Notes: generated from the letters alone by a model not told the origin. DNA of 64,000 nt from Clostridium tunisiense TJ (GCF_000300195.1 NZ_AMQH01000005.1:186001-250000), one strand, 5' to 3'; positions 7,363 through 15,690 are shown, numbered from the stretch's first letter. Made by a program: numbers and translations.

Positions 7363-7713
7363 ATGGAGAGAAAAAAAGAACTTAAGGAATTGTACAAAAA
7401 CATGAAGGCAGATATGGGATTATTTATTATTAAATCTAACTTCAATAATAAGTGCTACATAGAAGGAACTGAAGACTTGAAAGGTACCATAAACAGTACA
7501 AAATTTAAATTAAACTTCGGTAATCACCCTAACAAGGAGCTCCAACAACAATGGAAGGACAAGGGTGAATCAGATTTTACAATTGAGATATTGGATAAGC
7601 TTGAATATGATAAAGATGAATTAAAAGTTGATTATACTGAGGAACTAAATATATTAACGATGATATGGGAAGAAAAATTATCTAAAAAAGGCATGGAATT
7701 TTACAGAAAATAA
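7363..7713 (+). CDS. GIY-YIG-family-like small protein with altered motif
   Basis: A 116-residue protein with the layout of the small GIY-YIG subfamily. An N-terminal helix is followed by GLFIIKSNFNNKCYIEGTED (the GIY and YIG strands), then KFKLNFGNHPNKELQQQWKD and FTIEIL. The canonical GIY has become GLF and YIG has become YIE, and I see no equivalent of the catalytic Arg. Nuclease activity is therefore doubtful; a nucleic-acid-binding or partner role with the DUF2087 regulator upstream is possible. The two genes are probably co-transcribed (39-bp gap, good ribosome site). Confidence 0.7.
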   Translation: MERKKELKELYKNMKADMGLFIIKSNFNNKCYIEGTEDLKGTINSTKFKLNFGNHPNKELQQQWKDKGESDFTIEILDKLEYDKDELKVDYTEELNILTMIWEEKLSKKGMEFYRK

Positions 7714-7839
7714 GATAAATATGAGTTATTTTCATTGAGGTTAGGTAAGTATCGTTATTAGGATTAAGCTATAATATTATTGCATTTGGAGGAAAAATAA
7801 AAAAATCACATAATAAAATAAAATCTAAATGGGGTTATA

Positions 7840-8739
7840 ATGGTGAATCATTTATTTAATTTTGAGATTAAAGATTGGGAAACCTGGGGAAAGGTGTATT
7901 GCTCTAAAGAAGAGTTTACACCACTGATAAAAAAGATATTTCATAATGAGGGTTTGAATTTCAAGCCACTTGAGAATTGTAAGCCAGGTGCCAATGGTGT
8001 TTTTAGAGTAGGAAAATATATTGCAAAGGTATTTGTTCCATTAGAATCTGGTTATAACAGTTTACCTGACTATAAAGCTGAAGTCTTTGCCCTGGAAAGG
8101 GCAAATGCAATTGGAGTTTCTGTACCGAAATTAGTTGCAAAAGGACAGATACAGGACAAATATCTTTTCCGATATCTTATTATGGATTTTGTAGAAGGGG
8201 AAACCTTAGGGGATATAAAAAGTACCCTGAGCAGATTAGAAAAAATTCATATTGCTAAGAATCTACGTAGTATTGTACAGCGATGGGCAACAAGGTGTGA
8301 TAATTTCAATGGAATTAATGTTATGGAGCGAACCATGAACAGTAAGTGGTGGCAGGATGCGCCTGAAGAAATAAAGGAAAAGCAGAAAAAATACCTGGAA
8401 AACTTGAAAGTTGAGCCATTGGTATATGTACATGGGGATTTGACTGAAGATAATCTGATTATTGGTAGTAATGGAAAAATTACAGTTATTGATTTTGCAG
8501 ATTCCTTATGTGCTCCGGCAATCTATGAGGAAATGACAGTGATTTGTGATGCTTTTAGCTTTGATAAGGATTTTTTAGAAGGATATTATGGGAATAGTAG
8601 TTCCGAAGAACTATTAGAAATTTGTATAAATTCTATACTATGTCATGAATATGGTTATCATGTTGTTAAAAAAGTTTTTGGTTCAGTGAACAGTTTTAAT
8701 GAGTTAAGGGATAAAATAAAAGGAAAATTAGCAACTTAA
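7840..8739 (+). CDS. APH/choline-kinase-fold phosphotransferase
   Basis: A 299-residue soluble kinase-like protein of the aminoglycoside phosphotransferase superfamily. ANGVFRVGKYIAKVFVP (about residues 48-65) is the nucleotide-loop and ATP-lysine region. VHGDLTEDNLII (about 199-210) is the catalytic loop with the HGDxxxxN signature. TVIDFADS (about 217) is the metal-binding D of the DFG-like motif. Key residues are intact, so activity is likely. The substrate cannot be read from sequence; sugars, choline, amino acids or antibiotics are all possible. It is apparently monocistronic. Confidence 0.75.
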   Translation: MVNHLFNFEIKDWETWGKVYCSKEEFTPLIKKIFHNEGLNFKPLENCKPGANGVFRVGKYIAKVFVPLESGYNSLPDYKAEVFALERANAIGVSVPKLVAKGQIQDKYLFRYLIMDFVEGETLGDIKSTLSRLEKIHIAKNLRSIVQRWATRCDNFNGINVMERTMNSKWWQDAPEEIKEKQKKYLENLKVEPLVYVHGDLTEDNLIIGSNGKITVIDFADSLCAPAIYEEMTVICDAFSFDKDFLEGYYGNSSSEELLEICINSILCHEYGYHVVKKVFGSVNSFNELRDKIKGKLAT

Positions 8740-8914
8740 AATTAATATATTTATCCTGTTACTACGCCTGTGAATTTATCACATGATTTTTGGATACTCA
8801 GGGCATGTGAAAGTTGGCAGGAAGCTTTTCAAAATGGAAGATGATACGAAGTTATGTTTACTCTATTAATATGGAGAAAGTTACTTTAATGTTAAGAAAG
8901 CAGGGAATGCGATA

Positions 8915-9109
8915 ATGATAGGAACGAAGAGGGAAAATATAAAGCCAGGTACAAGAGTGAGAGTCGTACAAAAACAAGACCAGCCCACAGGGAGATTAAC
9001 GGAAGGTGTTGTTCTTAAAATCCTTACAAATTCACAGACTCACCCACATGGCATTAAGGTTATGCTTGAAGGTGGTATTGTAGGGAGAGTTAAGTATATT
9101 ATAGATTAA
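8915..9109 (+). CDS. ywbE: YwbE family protein (DUF2196)
   Basis: A 64-residue protein matching the YwbE family almost end to end. It has RENIKPGTRVRVVQKQDQPT, GRLTEGVVLKILTNSQTHPH and GIKVMLEGGIVGRVKYI. It is a small all-beta protein of unknown function, common in Firmicutes. It starts at ATG 8915 with a weak ribosome site (CAGGGA). A strong terminator follows. Confidence 0.85.
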   Translation: MIGTKRENIKPGTRVRVVQKQDQPTGRLTEGVVLKILTNSQTHPHGIKVMLEGGIVGRVKYIID

Positions 9110-9143
9110 AAAAAATGGTAGCCATATAAGTTATAATTTATTT

Positions 9144-9197
9144 AAAAGGGACACTTCTAACTTGATGTTTTTACAATGTTGAGAAGTGTCCCTTTTG
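9144..9197 (+). terminator. Strong terminator after ywbE
   Basis: The 15-bp perfect stem AAAAGGGACACTTCT/AGAAGTGTCCCTTTT has a 23-nt loop. The flanking A and T runs could make it bidirectional. Confidence 0.85.
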
Positions 9198-9343
9198 TGT
9201 TGCAAATAAGTATGATGATGGAATCATAATTTATAGATTTATTTCCGCCAGTGTCCAAACCTACGAAACTGTGATTGACCTATTTCTACGATGGAGCATA
9301 TGTAAAAAGGTTAAGTGCTTAACGATTGGCAGTGAATATACTG

Positions 9344-9387
9344 AAACTCTCCACTATAGCACCAGAGTTTTAGTTCTATGCTATAAT
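9344..9387 (+). promoter_or_regulatory. MerR-type dyad and promoter of the MFS/UvrA operon
   Basis: A perfect 7-bp dyad AAACTCT (9344-9350) / AGAGTTT (9364-9370) sits 11 bp upstream of an extended -10 (TGCTATAAT, TATAAT at 9382-9387) with no good -35. The same dyad, 13-bp spacing and -10 recur at 17442-17485 ahead of the double-MerR regulator gene. Downstream AAATGCAATTTGG also matches there. The likely reading is one MerR-type regulator acting at both promoters. Confidence 0.65.
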
Positions 9388-9425
9388 GAAAAATGCAATT
9401 TGGATAACTAAAGGATAAGAAGCAT

Positions 9426-9467
9426 ATGACTTGGCTTAGGGGCTATTATATTCCTTCATTTAGGTGA
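9426..9467 (+). CDS. Possible 13-residue leader peptide
   Basis: ATG 9426 follows AAAGGATAAG by about 10 nt and opens a short frame, MTWLRGYYIPSFR, ending in TGA. It lies in the 150-nt leader between the MerR-type promoter and the MFS exporter gene. Short leader ORFs upstream of ribosome-protection or efflux genes often mediate antibiotic-dependent attenuation. Only a weak hairpin (TTATG...CATAA, about 9491-9510) follows, so the role is speculative. Confidence 0.25.
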   Translation: MTWLRGYYIPSFR

Positions 9468-9548
9468 AAGTGATAGAAAGAAATAATTAGTTATGTATGA
9501 GATTTCATAAGTAAATAATAGAAAATTAAAAATGAAAGGGTGAATGTT

Positions 9549-10751
9549 ATGAATAGAGAAAAACAAAACTGGAAGAAAGTATTTGCGTTGATTTATACAG
9601 GACAAGCATTTTCAATTATTGGTTCAGCTGCAGTACAGTTTGCTATTATCTGGTGGCTAACTGTAAAGACGGGCTCTGCAATAACCTTGACCAGTGCATC
9701 AATTGTTGGCTTCTTGCCACAGGCACTTATAGGGCCCTTTGCAGGGGTATGGGTAGACAGATACAACAGAAAAACGGTAATGATTCTGGCAGATTCTCTG
9801 GTTGCCCTATCCAGTGTAGTACTTGGAGTAGCCTTCCTTCTTAAAGAGCCGTCAGTTTCATTCATATACGGAATATTATTTATAAGAGCCCTAGGAAGTA
9901 CCTTCCACGCACCAGCCCTCCAAGCTTCTATTCCAATGCTAGTGCCACCTGAAGATTTAGTAAAGGCTGGAGGTTTTGGGCAGATGATTAATTCAGGAAC
10001 AAGCATGGCTGGACCAGTGATTGGAGCAGCATTAATGTCAGTAGCCAGTATTCAAAGTATCATGCTAGTAGATATTATTGGAGCAGCACTGGCAATAATA
10101 ACACTTTTATTTGTTAAAATACCTGATATCAAAGGGATTAAAAGAGAATTAAACTTTATTGAAGATATGAAACAGGGGATAAAGGCAATAGGGAGTAATA
10201 GACCACTAAGGGCACTTACCTTGCCGATAATTTTGACCACAATAGCGTATGTACCACTTAGTTCTCTCTTTCCGCTTTTAATACGTGTTCATTTCAATGG
10301 AACTGCATGGCACAATGGAGTAACTCAGTTCTTTTTTGCAACAGGCTTATTGGTATCCTCACTGGTCATTGGTGTTTGGGGAGGCCTTAAAAAACAATTT
10401 CTTATGATCTCACTTTCACTTATGTTCCTTGGAATTGTTGCTAGTATTGGTGGTGTTCTACCCTCAAACCTTTTCATTGGTTTCGTAGGTATTTCATTTC
10501 TTATAGGCTTTATAGGAACCTTCTTTTCAATTCCATATATGGCCTATATGCAAAGATCTGTTGAGCAAGAAAAGCTTGGAAAGGTAATGTCCCTAATGAT
10601 GAGCATAATGAGCTTGGCAACTCCTGTTGGTCTTGCCATATCTGGTCCTATCTCAGAACTCATTGGGGTTAATATATGGTTTGAAGTATCAGGAGTTGCA
10701 ATATTTTTCTCAGGTGTTCTATGTTATTTTATGACTAGAAAATATGAGTAA
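9549..10751 (+). CDS. MFS drug exporter, DHA3/MefA-like
   Basis: An approximately 400-residue protein with 12 predicted membrane helices of the major facilitator superfamily. The N-terminus IYTGQAFSIIGSAAVQFAIIWW and the loop 2-3 motif GPFAGVWVDRYNRKTVMI are typical of the DHA3 group, which includes macrolide exporters such as MefA. I choose ATG 9549 because AAAGGG at 9535-9540 is 8 nt upstream; GTG 9540 overlaps that site. It forms an operon with the UvrA-like gene 26 bp downstream and is preceded by a MerR-type operator. Drug specificity is inferred only from family and context. Confidence 0.85.
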   Translation: MNREKQNWKKVFALIYTGQAFSIIGSAAVQFAIIWWLTVKTGSAITLTSASIVGFLPQALIGPFAGVWVDRYNRKTVMILADSLVALSSVVLGVAFLLKEPSVSFIYGILFIRALGSTFHAPALQASIPMLVPPEDLVKAGGFGQMINSGTSMAGPVIGAALMSVASIQSIMLVDIIGAALAIITLLFVKIPDIKGIKRELNFIEDMKQGIKAIGSNRPLRALTLPIILTTIAYVPLSSLFPLLIRVHFNGTAWHNGVTQFFFATGLLVSSLVIGVWGGLKKQFLMISLSLMFLGIVASIGGVLPSNLFIGFVGISFLIGFIGTFFSIPYMAYMQRSVEQEKLGKVMSLMMSIMSLATPVGLAISGPISELIGVNIWFEVSGVAIFFSGVLCYFMTRKYE

Positions 10752-10777
10752 ATTCCATAGTAGAAGGAGGAAGAAAC

Positions 10778-13015
10778 ATGGAGGAACAATTTATTGTACT
10801 AAAGGGATGTAGGGAGAATAACTTGAAAAATGTATCCTTAAGGATACCTAAAAGAAAGATAACTATTTTCACAGGGGTTTCCGGTTCAGGAAAATCATCT
10901 ATTGTTTTTGAGACCATTGGCAGGGAAGCACAGCGACAATTAAATGAAAATTTTAGTGCCTTCGTTAGAACTTTTTTACCAAAATGTGGAGAGGTGAAGG
11001 CAGACCGCATAGAAAATCTTTCTACTCCAATAATTATTGATCAAAAGAGAATAGGTTCTAACTCAAGATCAACCTTGGGAACAATCACAGACATTAATTC
11101 CTTTATCAGAGTATTGTTCTCAAGAATAGGAGAGCCATATATTGGACTTGCAAACAAATTTTCCTTTAATGATATAAGCGGTATGTGCCCTGAGTGCGAA
11201 GGCCTTGGGAAGAAATTAACTGTGGATTTGGATAGGATACTTGATAGGGGCAAGTCCTTAAATGAAGGTGCTATTTTGCTATCAGGTTTTGGAGTTGGCT
11301 CCTGGCATTGGAAAATCTTCACTGATTCGGAGTTCTTTGATAACGATAAAAAGATATGTGACTATACAAAGGAAGAGTTAGATAAATTTCTACATGGCGC
11401 CCCTGAAAAAATAAAGTTGGTAGAGGGTGGAAATATGAATATAACTTATGAAGGGCTCATTGTAAAGTTTAATAGGTTGTATTTAAAGAAGGATGGAGAT
11501 ATGTCCGAGGCTTCCATGAAAAAGTTAAGTAGCTTATTATTTGAAGGAAAGTGCCCACTTTGTGGTGGTAAAAGGCTCAATAAGGAAGCCTTAAAGCCTT
11601 TAATTAAAGGGTATAATATATGGGATTTTTTATCCATGCAAATCGATGAACTCGTAAAAGTAATTAATGATATTGACGTTAAGAAAGCTCAGCCAGTAAT
11701 TGAAAGTATAAAGGAAAAGCTCAATAATATCATAGATATAGGCCTTGGGTATTTAACTTTAGACAGGGAGACATCCACGCTTTCAGGTGGCGAGTCTCAA
11801 CGTATAAAAATGGTTAAGCATTTAAATAGCAGTCTATCAGATTTGATGTATATCTTTGATGAACCTAGCATTGGGCTCCATCCTAGGGATGTCCACAGGT
11901 TAAATGAACTTTTAGTTAAACTCAGGGATAAGGGAAACACAGTGCTTGTAGTTGAGCATGACCCCGATGTTATTCAGATTGCAGATTATATTGTCGATGT
12001 TGGACCCTTAGCAGGTACAAAAGGAGGGAGTATAGTTTATGAGGGCAACTATGATGAACTATTGACCTCAGGCACACTAACAGGAAATGCTTTACGTAAG
12101 AGTCTTCAAATAAAGAAGGAACCAAGAAAGCATAAGGGATATTTAGAAGTTAATAATTGTTGCTTGAATAATTTGAGAAATGTGTCAACTAAAATTCCAA
12201 AAGGTGTTTTAACTGTTGTTACTGGGGTTGCAGGCTCTGGCAAGAGTACACTTATGAAACATGAATTTTTAAGACAAAACAAAGATGCAGTTCTAATTGA
12301 CCAGAGTGCTGTTTCAGCAAATTCTAGATCCAATATAGCTACTTACAGCGGCATAATGGATAACATAAGAAAAGCTTTTGCCAAGGAGAATGGGGTAAGC
12401 GCATCTTTCTTTAGCTCTAACTCGGAAGGGGCTTGCGAAAATTGCAATGGCCTTGGAGTTATTGAAACAGAACTTGCCTTTATGGAAAGTTCTAAAAATA
12501 CATGCGAAGTTTGTGAAGGAAAGAGATTTAAAAAGGAAGTATTAGAATACACTTTTAAAAAGAAAAACATTGTTGAGGTTCTCGAAATGTCAGTTTCACA
12601 AGCTTTAGTATTTTTCAATGAAAAACAAATAAAAACAAAGCTTAAGTCCATAGAAGAAATGGGAATAGGCTACTTAACTCTCGGACAGTCCCTGGATACA
12701 CTATCAGGTGGGGAATGTCAAAGGCTAAAACTTGCTAATGAAATGCATAAAGATAGTTTAGTGTATGTTATGGATGAACCGTCTACGGGACTTCATATGG
12801 CAGATATAGAAAACTTTATAGGTATTGTTGAAAGGATTGTGGATAACGGAAATACAGTTATTATAATAGAGCATAACATTGAAATTATAAGAAGTGCAGA
12901 TTGGATCATTGACCTTGGACCAGAGGGCGGATCCAAGGGTGGAGAGATAATATTTGAAGGGACTCCAAAGCAATTAGCTAACTGTAAAACATCATTAACA
13001 GCCCAATATATTTAG
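10778..13015 (+). CDS. Short UvrA paralogue (class II UvrA-like ABC ATPase)
   Basis: This 745-residue twin-ABC DNA-binding ATPase is about 200 residues shorter than UvrA (about 940-950). Walker A motifs are GVSGSGKSS (about residue 33) and GVAGSGKST (about 483). Signatures are LSGGESQR (about 336) and LSGGECQRL (about 641). Zinc-type Cys pairs are CPECEGLG (136), CPLCGG (258), CENCNGLG (552) and CEVCEG (575). The missing length fits loss of the UvrB-binding domain. Such paralogues (UvrA2/DrrC-like) often sit beside drug exporters and are linked to resistance to DNA-active drugs. Here it follows an MFS exporter by 26 bp. AGGAGG precedes ATG 10778. Confidence 0.85.
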   Translation: MEEQFIVLKGCRENNLKNVSLRIPKRKITIFTGVSGSGKSSIVFETIGREAQRQLNENFSAFVRTFLPKCGEVKADRIENLSTPIIIDQKRIGSNSRSTLGTITDINSFIRVLFSRIGEPYIGLANKFSFNDISGMCPECEGLGKKLTVDLDRILDRGKSLNEGAILLSGFGVGSWHWKIFTDSEFFDNDKKICDYTKEELDKFLHGAPEKIKLVEGGNMNITYEGLIVKFNRLYLKKDGDMSEASMKKLSSLLFEGKCPLCGGKRLNKEALKPLIKGYNIWDFLSMQIDELVKVINDIDVKKAQPVIESIKEKLNNIIDIGLGYLTLDRETSTLSGGESQRIKMVKHLNSSLSDLMYIFDEPSIGLHPRDVHRLNELLVKLRDKGNTVLVVEHDPDVIQIADYIVDVGPLAGTKGGSIVYEGNYDELLTSGTLTGNALRKSLQIKKEPRKHKGYLEVNNCCLNNLRNVSTKIPKGVLTVVTGVAGSGKSTLMKHEFLRQNKDAVLIDQSAVSANSRSNIATYSGIMDNIRKAFAKENGVSASFFSSNSEGACENCNGLGVIETELAFMESSKNTCEVCEGKRFKKEVLEYTFKKKNIVEVLEMSVSQALVFFNEKQIKTKLKSIEEMGIGYLTLGQSLDTLSGGECQRLKLANEMHKDSLVYVMDEPSTGLHMADIENFIGIVERIVDNGNTVIIIEHNIEIIRSADWIIDLGPEGGSKGGEIIFEGTPKQLANCKTSLTAQYI

Positions 13016-13138
13016 TTTATTAGTGTGAAAGTATTTAATTTATAAGATTTTAATTAATGTACATCATTAATGGAATATTTATCTTCAAATTAGTATTGTA
13101 TGGATATAGATTTTGTGATAAAAGTATTTTTATTTAGT

Positions 13139-13172
13139 AAAAGTGTAAAGTTTGAAAACTTTACACTTTTAT
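13139..13172. terminator. Terminator after the UvrA-like gene
   Basis: The 15-bp perfect stem AAAAGTGTAAAGTTT/AAACTTTACACTTTT has a 2-nt centre. Its A/T-rich ends allow termination from either side. Confidence 0.8.
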
Positions 13173-13207
13173 ACTTTATCATAACTCATTCTTAAAGAAG
13201 AATTAGT

Positions 13208-13251
13208 TTGACAAAAACATTTATTGGTTTTAGAGTGAGTATATATTCACT
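13208..13251 (+). promoter_or_regulatory. Orphan promoter with TetR-type operator
   Basis: A consensus -35 TTGACA (13208-13213) is followed 17 bp later by TAGAGT. A near-perfect 18-bp dyad AGTGAGTATATATTCACT (13234-13251) overlaps it. The dyad has the size and spacing of TetR/QacR-family operators. No intact gene follows, only two short frames. Confidence 0.5.
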
Positions 13252-13280
13252 TAAAAAAGAAGGGGGAATATATTTTTATT

Positions 13281-13382
13281 ATGCCATCTCCAGCCGTTAT
13301 AACTGGTTTTTTATTTAAGGAAGGAGAATAATCTATGATATCTGAAAGTTGTGAGTTTATGGTAGTTTCGGCGAACAAATAA
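13281..13382 (+). pseudogene. Two short overlapping-signal frames behind the orphan promoter
   Basis: ATG 13281 opens a 16-codon frame (MPSPAVITGFLFKEGE) ending at 13331. Its last codons form the AAGGAAGGAG ribosome site of a second 15-codon frame (MISESCEFMVVSANK) starting at 13335. Two well-signalled starts with no protein body could be a leader peptide plus a truncated gene, or the 5' stub of a deleted efflux/resistance gene. I cannot tell which. Confidence 0.25.
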
Positions 13383-13538
13383 GGGGAATAAAGATAGGAT
13401 ATCAATAATTATTAAAGTGAAATTTGAATTCCCTTTGAAGAAGTAACAATTAAGCACAATCTTATAAAGATTTGCCATACTTATAAATAACATATTTAAT
13501 GATTATTTCCCAAAGGCATAAATCATGAGAATTGCACA

Positions 13539-13572
13539 ACCCCCCCCTTAGTTTTAGGGGGGGTATTTTATG
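13539..13572. terminator. Poly-C/poly-G hairpin
   Basis: Eight C residues (13540-13547) pair with seven G residues (13557-13563) across TTAGTTTTA, followed by TATTTTAT. It is terminator-like. A homopolymer stem of this kind is odd in an AT-rich genome and could be prone to length change. Confidence 0.55.
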
Positions 13573-13582
13573 TGCAAAATAC

Positions 13583-13700
13583 TCATGCTTTTTTCTCATC
13601 TTTAAGTCTGGCCAGCTTTCTTACCATCACTTAATATTTTGCTGCTGTAATTAATTTATCTTTTCAATGGTCACAGGTGTGGCCTTTCAAACCAATCCTT
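13583..13700 (-). pseudogene. Decayed gene fragment, copy 1
   Basis: On the minus strand the sequence aligns codon by codon with the fragment at 15417-15536, with shared KAxPVTI / RAMPVTI and TAAKY / TATAKY blocks. It carries a one-base deletion after CCTGTGACCATTG, internal stops and the same distance to the terminal stop (TGA at 13585-13583). The parent protein is not recognised. Confidence 0.5.
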
Positions 13701-13941
13701 GGATAGTTGATTTTCAGATGTGATAGACGCTTACCCGAGTTGTAAAGCTCTAATATTGTATGTTATAAGTCATTGGTATATGTTGTAAACTTCTTTATAC
13801 AGAAAATCTTCCTAAAAGGAGTAAAGTACATTTAAAGATATTACATAAAACTATTGGTTTACATAAAATTGAAACAAATGTATAATATTACTGTAAATTG
13901 TAAAAAATTACTGAAAATTGTAGAATGTTGAGGTGTCCGAG

Positions 13942-15402
13942 ATGCTCTTAAAGAGAAAAAGTGCTTTCTTCTCTTATTATTTAAAGCCTTATAAATACGA
14001 ATTTGATGAGACAATAACAAATATAAATCTTAAAAGATCTCAAGTATTAACCATTGTATTATTTATAGTTAATGCTTTACTATTAGTTTTGGATTTGCTT
14101 ATATACAAATCAATGAGGAGTGTAGTTCCTGCATATTCCTATTTATATTATGCACATTTAATTGTCATGCCTTTTCTCATGGTTTTCTTAGGGTTAGGCA
14201 TCTTTATAAAAAAACAAAATAATTCTGTTTGTAAAAAAGTTTTTATATACTCTTTAATCTTCATAACTATGATATGGTGTAGCTTCATAGGAATAAACTC
14301 CATATATATTACTGGAGGAATATCTGCGTATATTATCTGTATGTTTTCTTTTGCTACATGCTTTCTTATCCGCCCACTGAAAACATTTTTTATCTACTCA
14401 ATTTCATTAGTTTTTTTCATATATGGACTAATATTGAGTGTTGATACAGTGCAAGTTTTATACAGCACTATGGTGAATGTATTAATTACAGTTGTTTTAG
14501 CGCAAATAATCTCATCCTTAAACTATGCTTCCTATTGTAAGGATTTCTTAAACAAAAAACGTATTGTGGAAAGCAAACAGATGCTAGAAGCTGTAAATGC
14601 AAAATTACAGGAGTACGAGAAAACTAGAACTGACTTCTTTGCAAATATTTCTCATGAACTGAGAACACCTCTAAATGTTATATACACTGCTGAACAAATG
14701 CTTGATAATAGCATGAAAGGTAGTAGCTTAGATAGAAATCAAATCAATAAATATTTTAAAATGATAAAGCAAAATACTTACAGGCTGCTGAGGCTAATTA
14801 ATAACCTAATAGATATTACAAAAATTGATGGGGCTAGTTTTAAAATAAAATTGATAAATTTTGATATAGTAAAAACAGTGGAGGATATTAGTATTTCTGT
14901 TGCAGAGTTTATTGAACATAATGGAATAACATTAACTTTTGATACAGAAATAGAAGAAAAAATTATAGCTTGTGATCCTGATAGTATCGAAAGAATTATC
15001 TTAAATCTTTTAGCTAATGCCGTAAAGTATGGGAAAGAAAGCGGCTCTATATTTGTTGATATATTTTTAGAGAAAAATTATGTTTGTATTTCAGTTAAAG
15101 ACACTGGTATAGGAATACCCGAGGATATGTGTAATTTGATTTTTGATAGGTTTACGCAGGTGGATACTTCATTAAAAAGAAGTAATGAAGGAAGTGGTAT
15201 TGGACTAGCATTAGTAAAGTCCTTGGTGGAAATGCATGGAGGTAATATCTCAGTAAAAAGTAAACTTGGAGAGGGGAGCGAGTTCATAATTAGGCTTCCT
15301 GATATAATGATTCCTGAGAGTAATGAACAGATTTGCTCATCTCTATTAGATGAAAAAAATATAAATAGGATAAATATCGAGTTCTCAGATATCTATCTAT
15401 AG
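13942..15402 (+). CDS. Orphan membrane sensor histidine kinase
   Basis: A 486-residue sensor kinase. Residues about 30-195 form roughly six membrane helices with short loops and no large extracellular domain. A coiled linker (KRIVESKQMLEAVNAKLQEY) leads to HisKA with the phospho-acceptor in FFANISHELRTPLNVIYT (about residue 234). HATPase follows: N box NLLANAVKYG, G1 DTGIGIPEDM, F box FDRFTQVD, G2 GSGIGLALVKSL. All catalytic boxes are intact. ATG 13942 lies 8 nt after GAGG; GTG 13933 overlaps that site. No response regulator is adjacent, so the partner is elsewhere. Two related decayed fragments flank this gene. Confidence 0.85.
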   Translation: MLLKRKSAFFSYYLKPYKYEFDETITNINLKRSQVLTIVLFIVNALLLVLDLLIYKSMRSVVPAYSYLYYAHLIVMPFLMVFLGLGIFIKKQNNSVCKKVFIYSLIFITMIWCSFIGINSIYITGGISAYIICMFSFATCFLIRPLKTFFIYSISLVFFIYGLILSVDTVQVLYSTMVNVLITVVLAQIISSLNYASYCKDFLNKKRIVESKQMLEAVNAKLQEYEKTRTDFFANISHELRTPLNVIYTAEQMLDNSMKGSSLDRNQINKYFKMIKQNTYRLLRLINNLIDITKIDGASFKIKLINFDIVKTVEDISISVAEFIEHNGITLTFDTEIEEKIIACDPDSIERIILNLLANAVKYGKESGSIFVDIFLEKNYVCISVKDTGIGIPEDMCNLIFDRFTQVDTSLKRSNEGSGIGLALVKSLVEMHGGNISVKSKLGEGSEFIIRLPDIMIPESNEQICSSLLDEKNINRINIEFSDIYL

Positions 15403-15416
15403 AAATCATGGCTTTT

Positions 15417-15536
15417 TTATATTTCGTTTTCTTCTTCAAGCATTGACATCTTTTTTATTATGGTGTGGTATTTTGCTGTTGCAACTACTTTGTCTTTTCC
15501 AATGGTCACAGGCATTGCCCTTAAAATCCATTCAGG
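15417..15536 (-). pseudogene. Truncated gene fragment, copy 2
   Basis: On the minus strand 39 codons read cleanly to a TAA: PEWILRAMPVTIGKDKVVAT, then AKYHTIIKKMSMLEEENEI. An in-frame stop precedes the first codon and no start or ribosome site is present, so this is only the 3' end of a gene. It is homologous to 13583-13700. I do not recognise the family. Confidence 0.5.
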
Positions 15537-15556
15537 TTAAAAATAATTTTAAAAAA

Positions 15557-15588
15557 TAAAGTATGCCCCATAAGGGGCATACTTTATC
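15557..15588. terminator. Bidirectional terminator hairpin
   Basis: The perfect 14-bp stem ATAAAGTATGCCCC/GGGGCATACTTTAT has a 4-nt ATAA loop. The T-run is weak on both sides. Confidence 0.65.
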
Positions 15589-15641
15589 TATATAATAACC
15601 CATGGAAAAGAAAAAGTCTATTATTTTATTTGTTTTTACCT

Positions 15642-15669
15642 TATAATTTCTATTGTCGCGACAATAGAA
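15642..15669 (+). promoter_or_regulatory. Promoter with perfect 22-bp palindromic operator
   Basis: A consensus -10 TATAAT (15642-15647) is immediately followed by a perfect 22-bp palindrome (15648-15669; half-site TTCTATTGTCG) covering the expected transcription start. A repressor bound there would block the flavin reductase gene starting at 15691. The CG-rich centre CGCG stands out in this sequence. The repressor is not identified. Confidence 0.65.
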
Positions 15670-15690
15670 GATTTAGTGAGGAGAATAATT

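Larger units (their letters stand above)
13016..13941. other. 926-bp intergenic region with orphan promoter and gene debris
   Basis: The region contains a terminator (13139-13172), a promoter/operator with no full-length gene behind it (13208-13251), and two short frames (13281-13382). It also contains a G/C-homopolymer hairpin (13539-13572) and a decayed minus-strand fragment (13583-13700). The rest is AT-rich sequence with no open frame I would support. Confidence 0.6.

Noticed and set aside
9593..10006. Minus-strand frame within the MFS gene
   Set aside because: Antisense shadow of a strong coding sequence with no own signals.
13311..13493. Minus-strand 60-codon frame in the 13-kb intergenic region
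   Set aside because: No ribosome site, low-complexity composition, and it runs against the promoter and starts on the plus strand.
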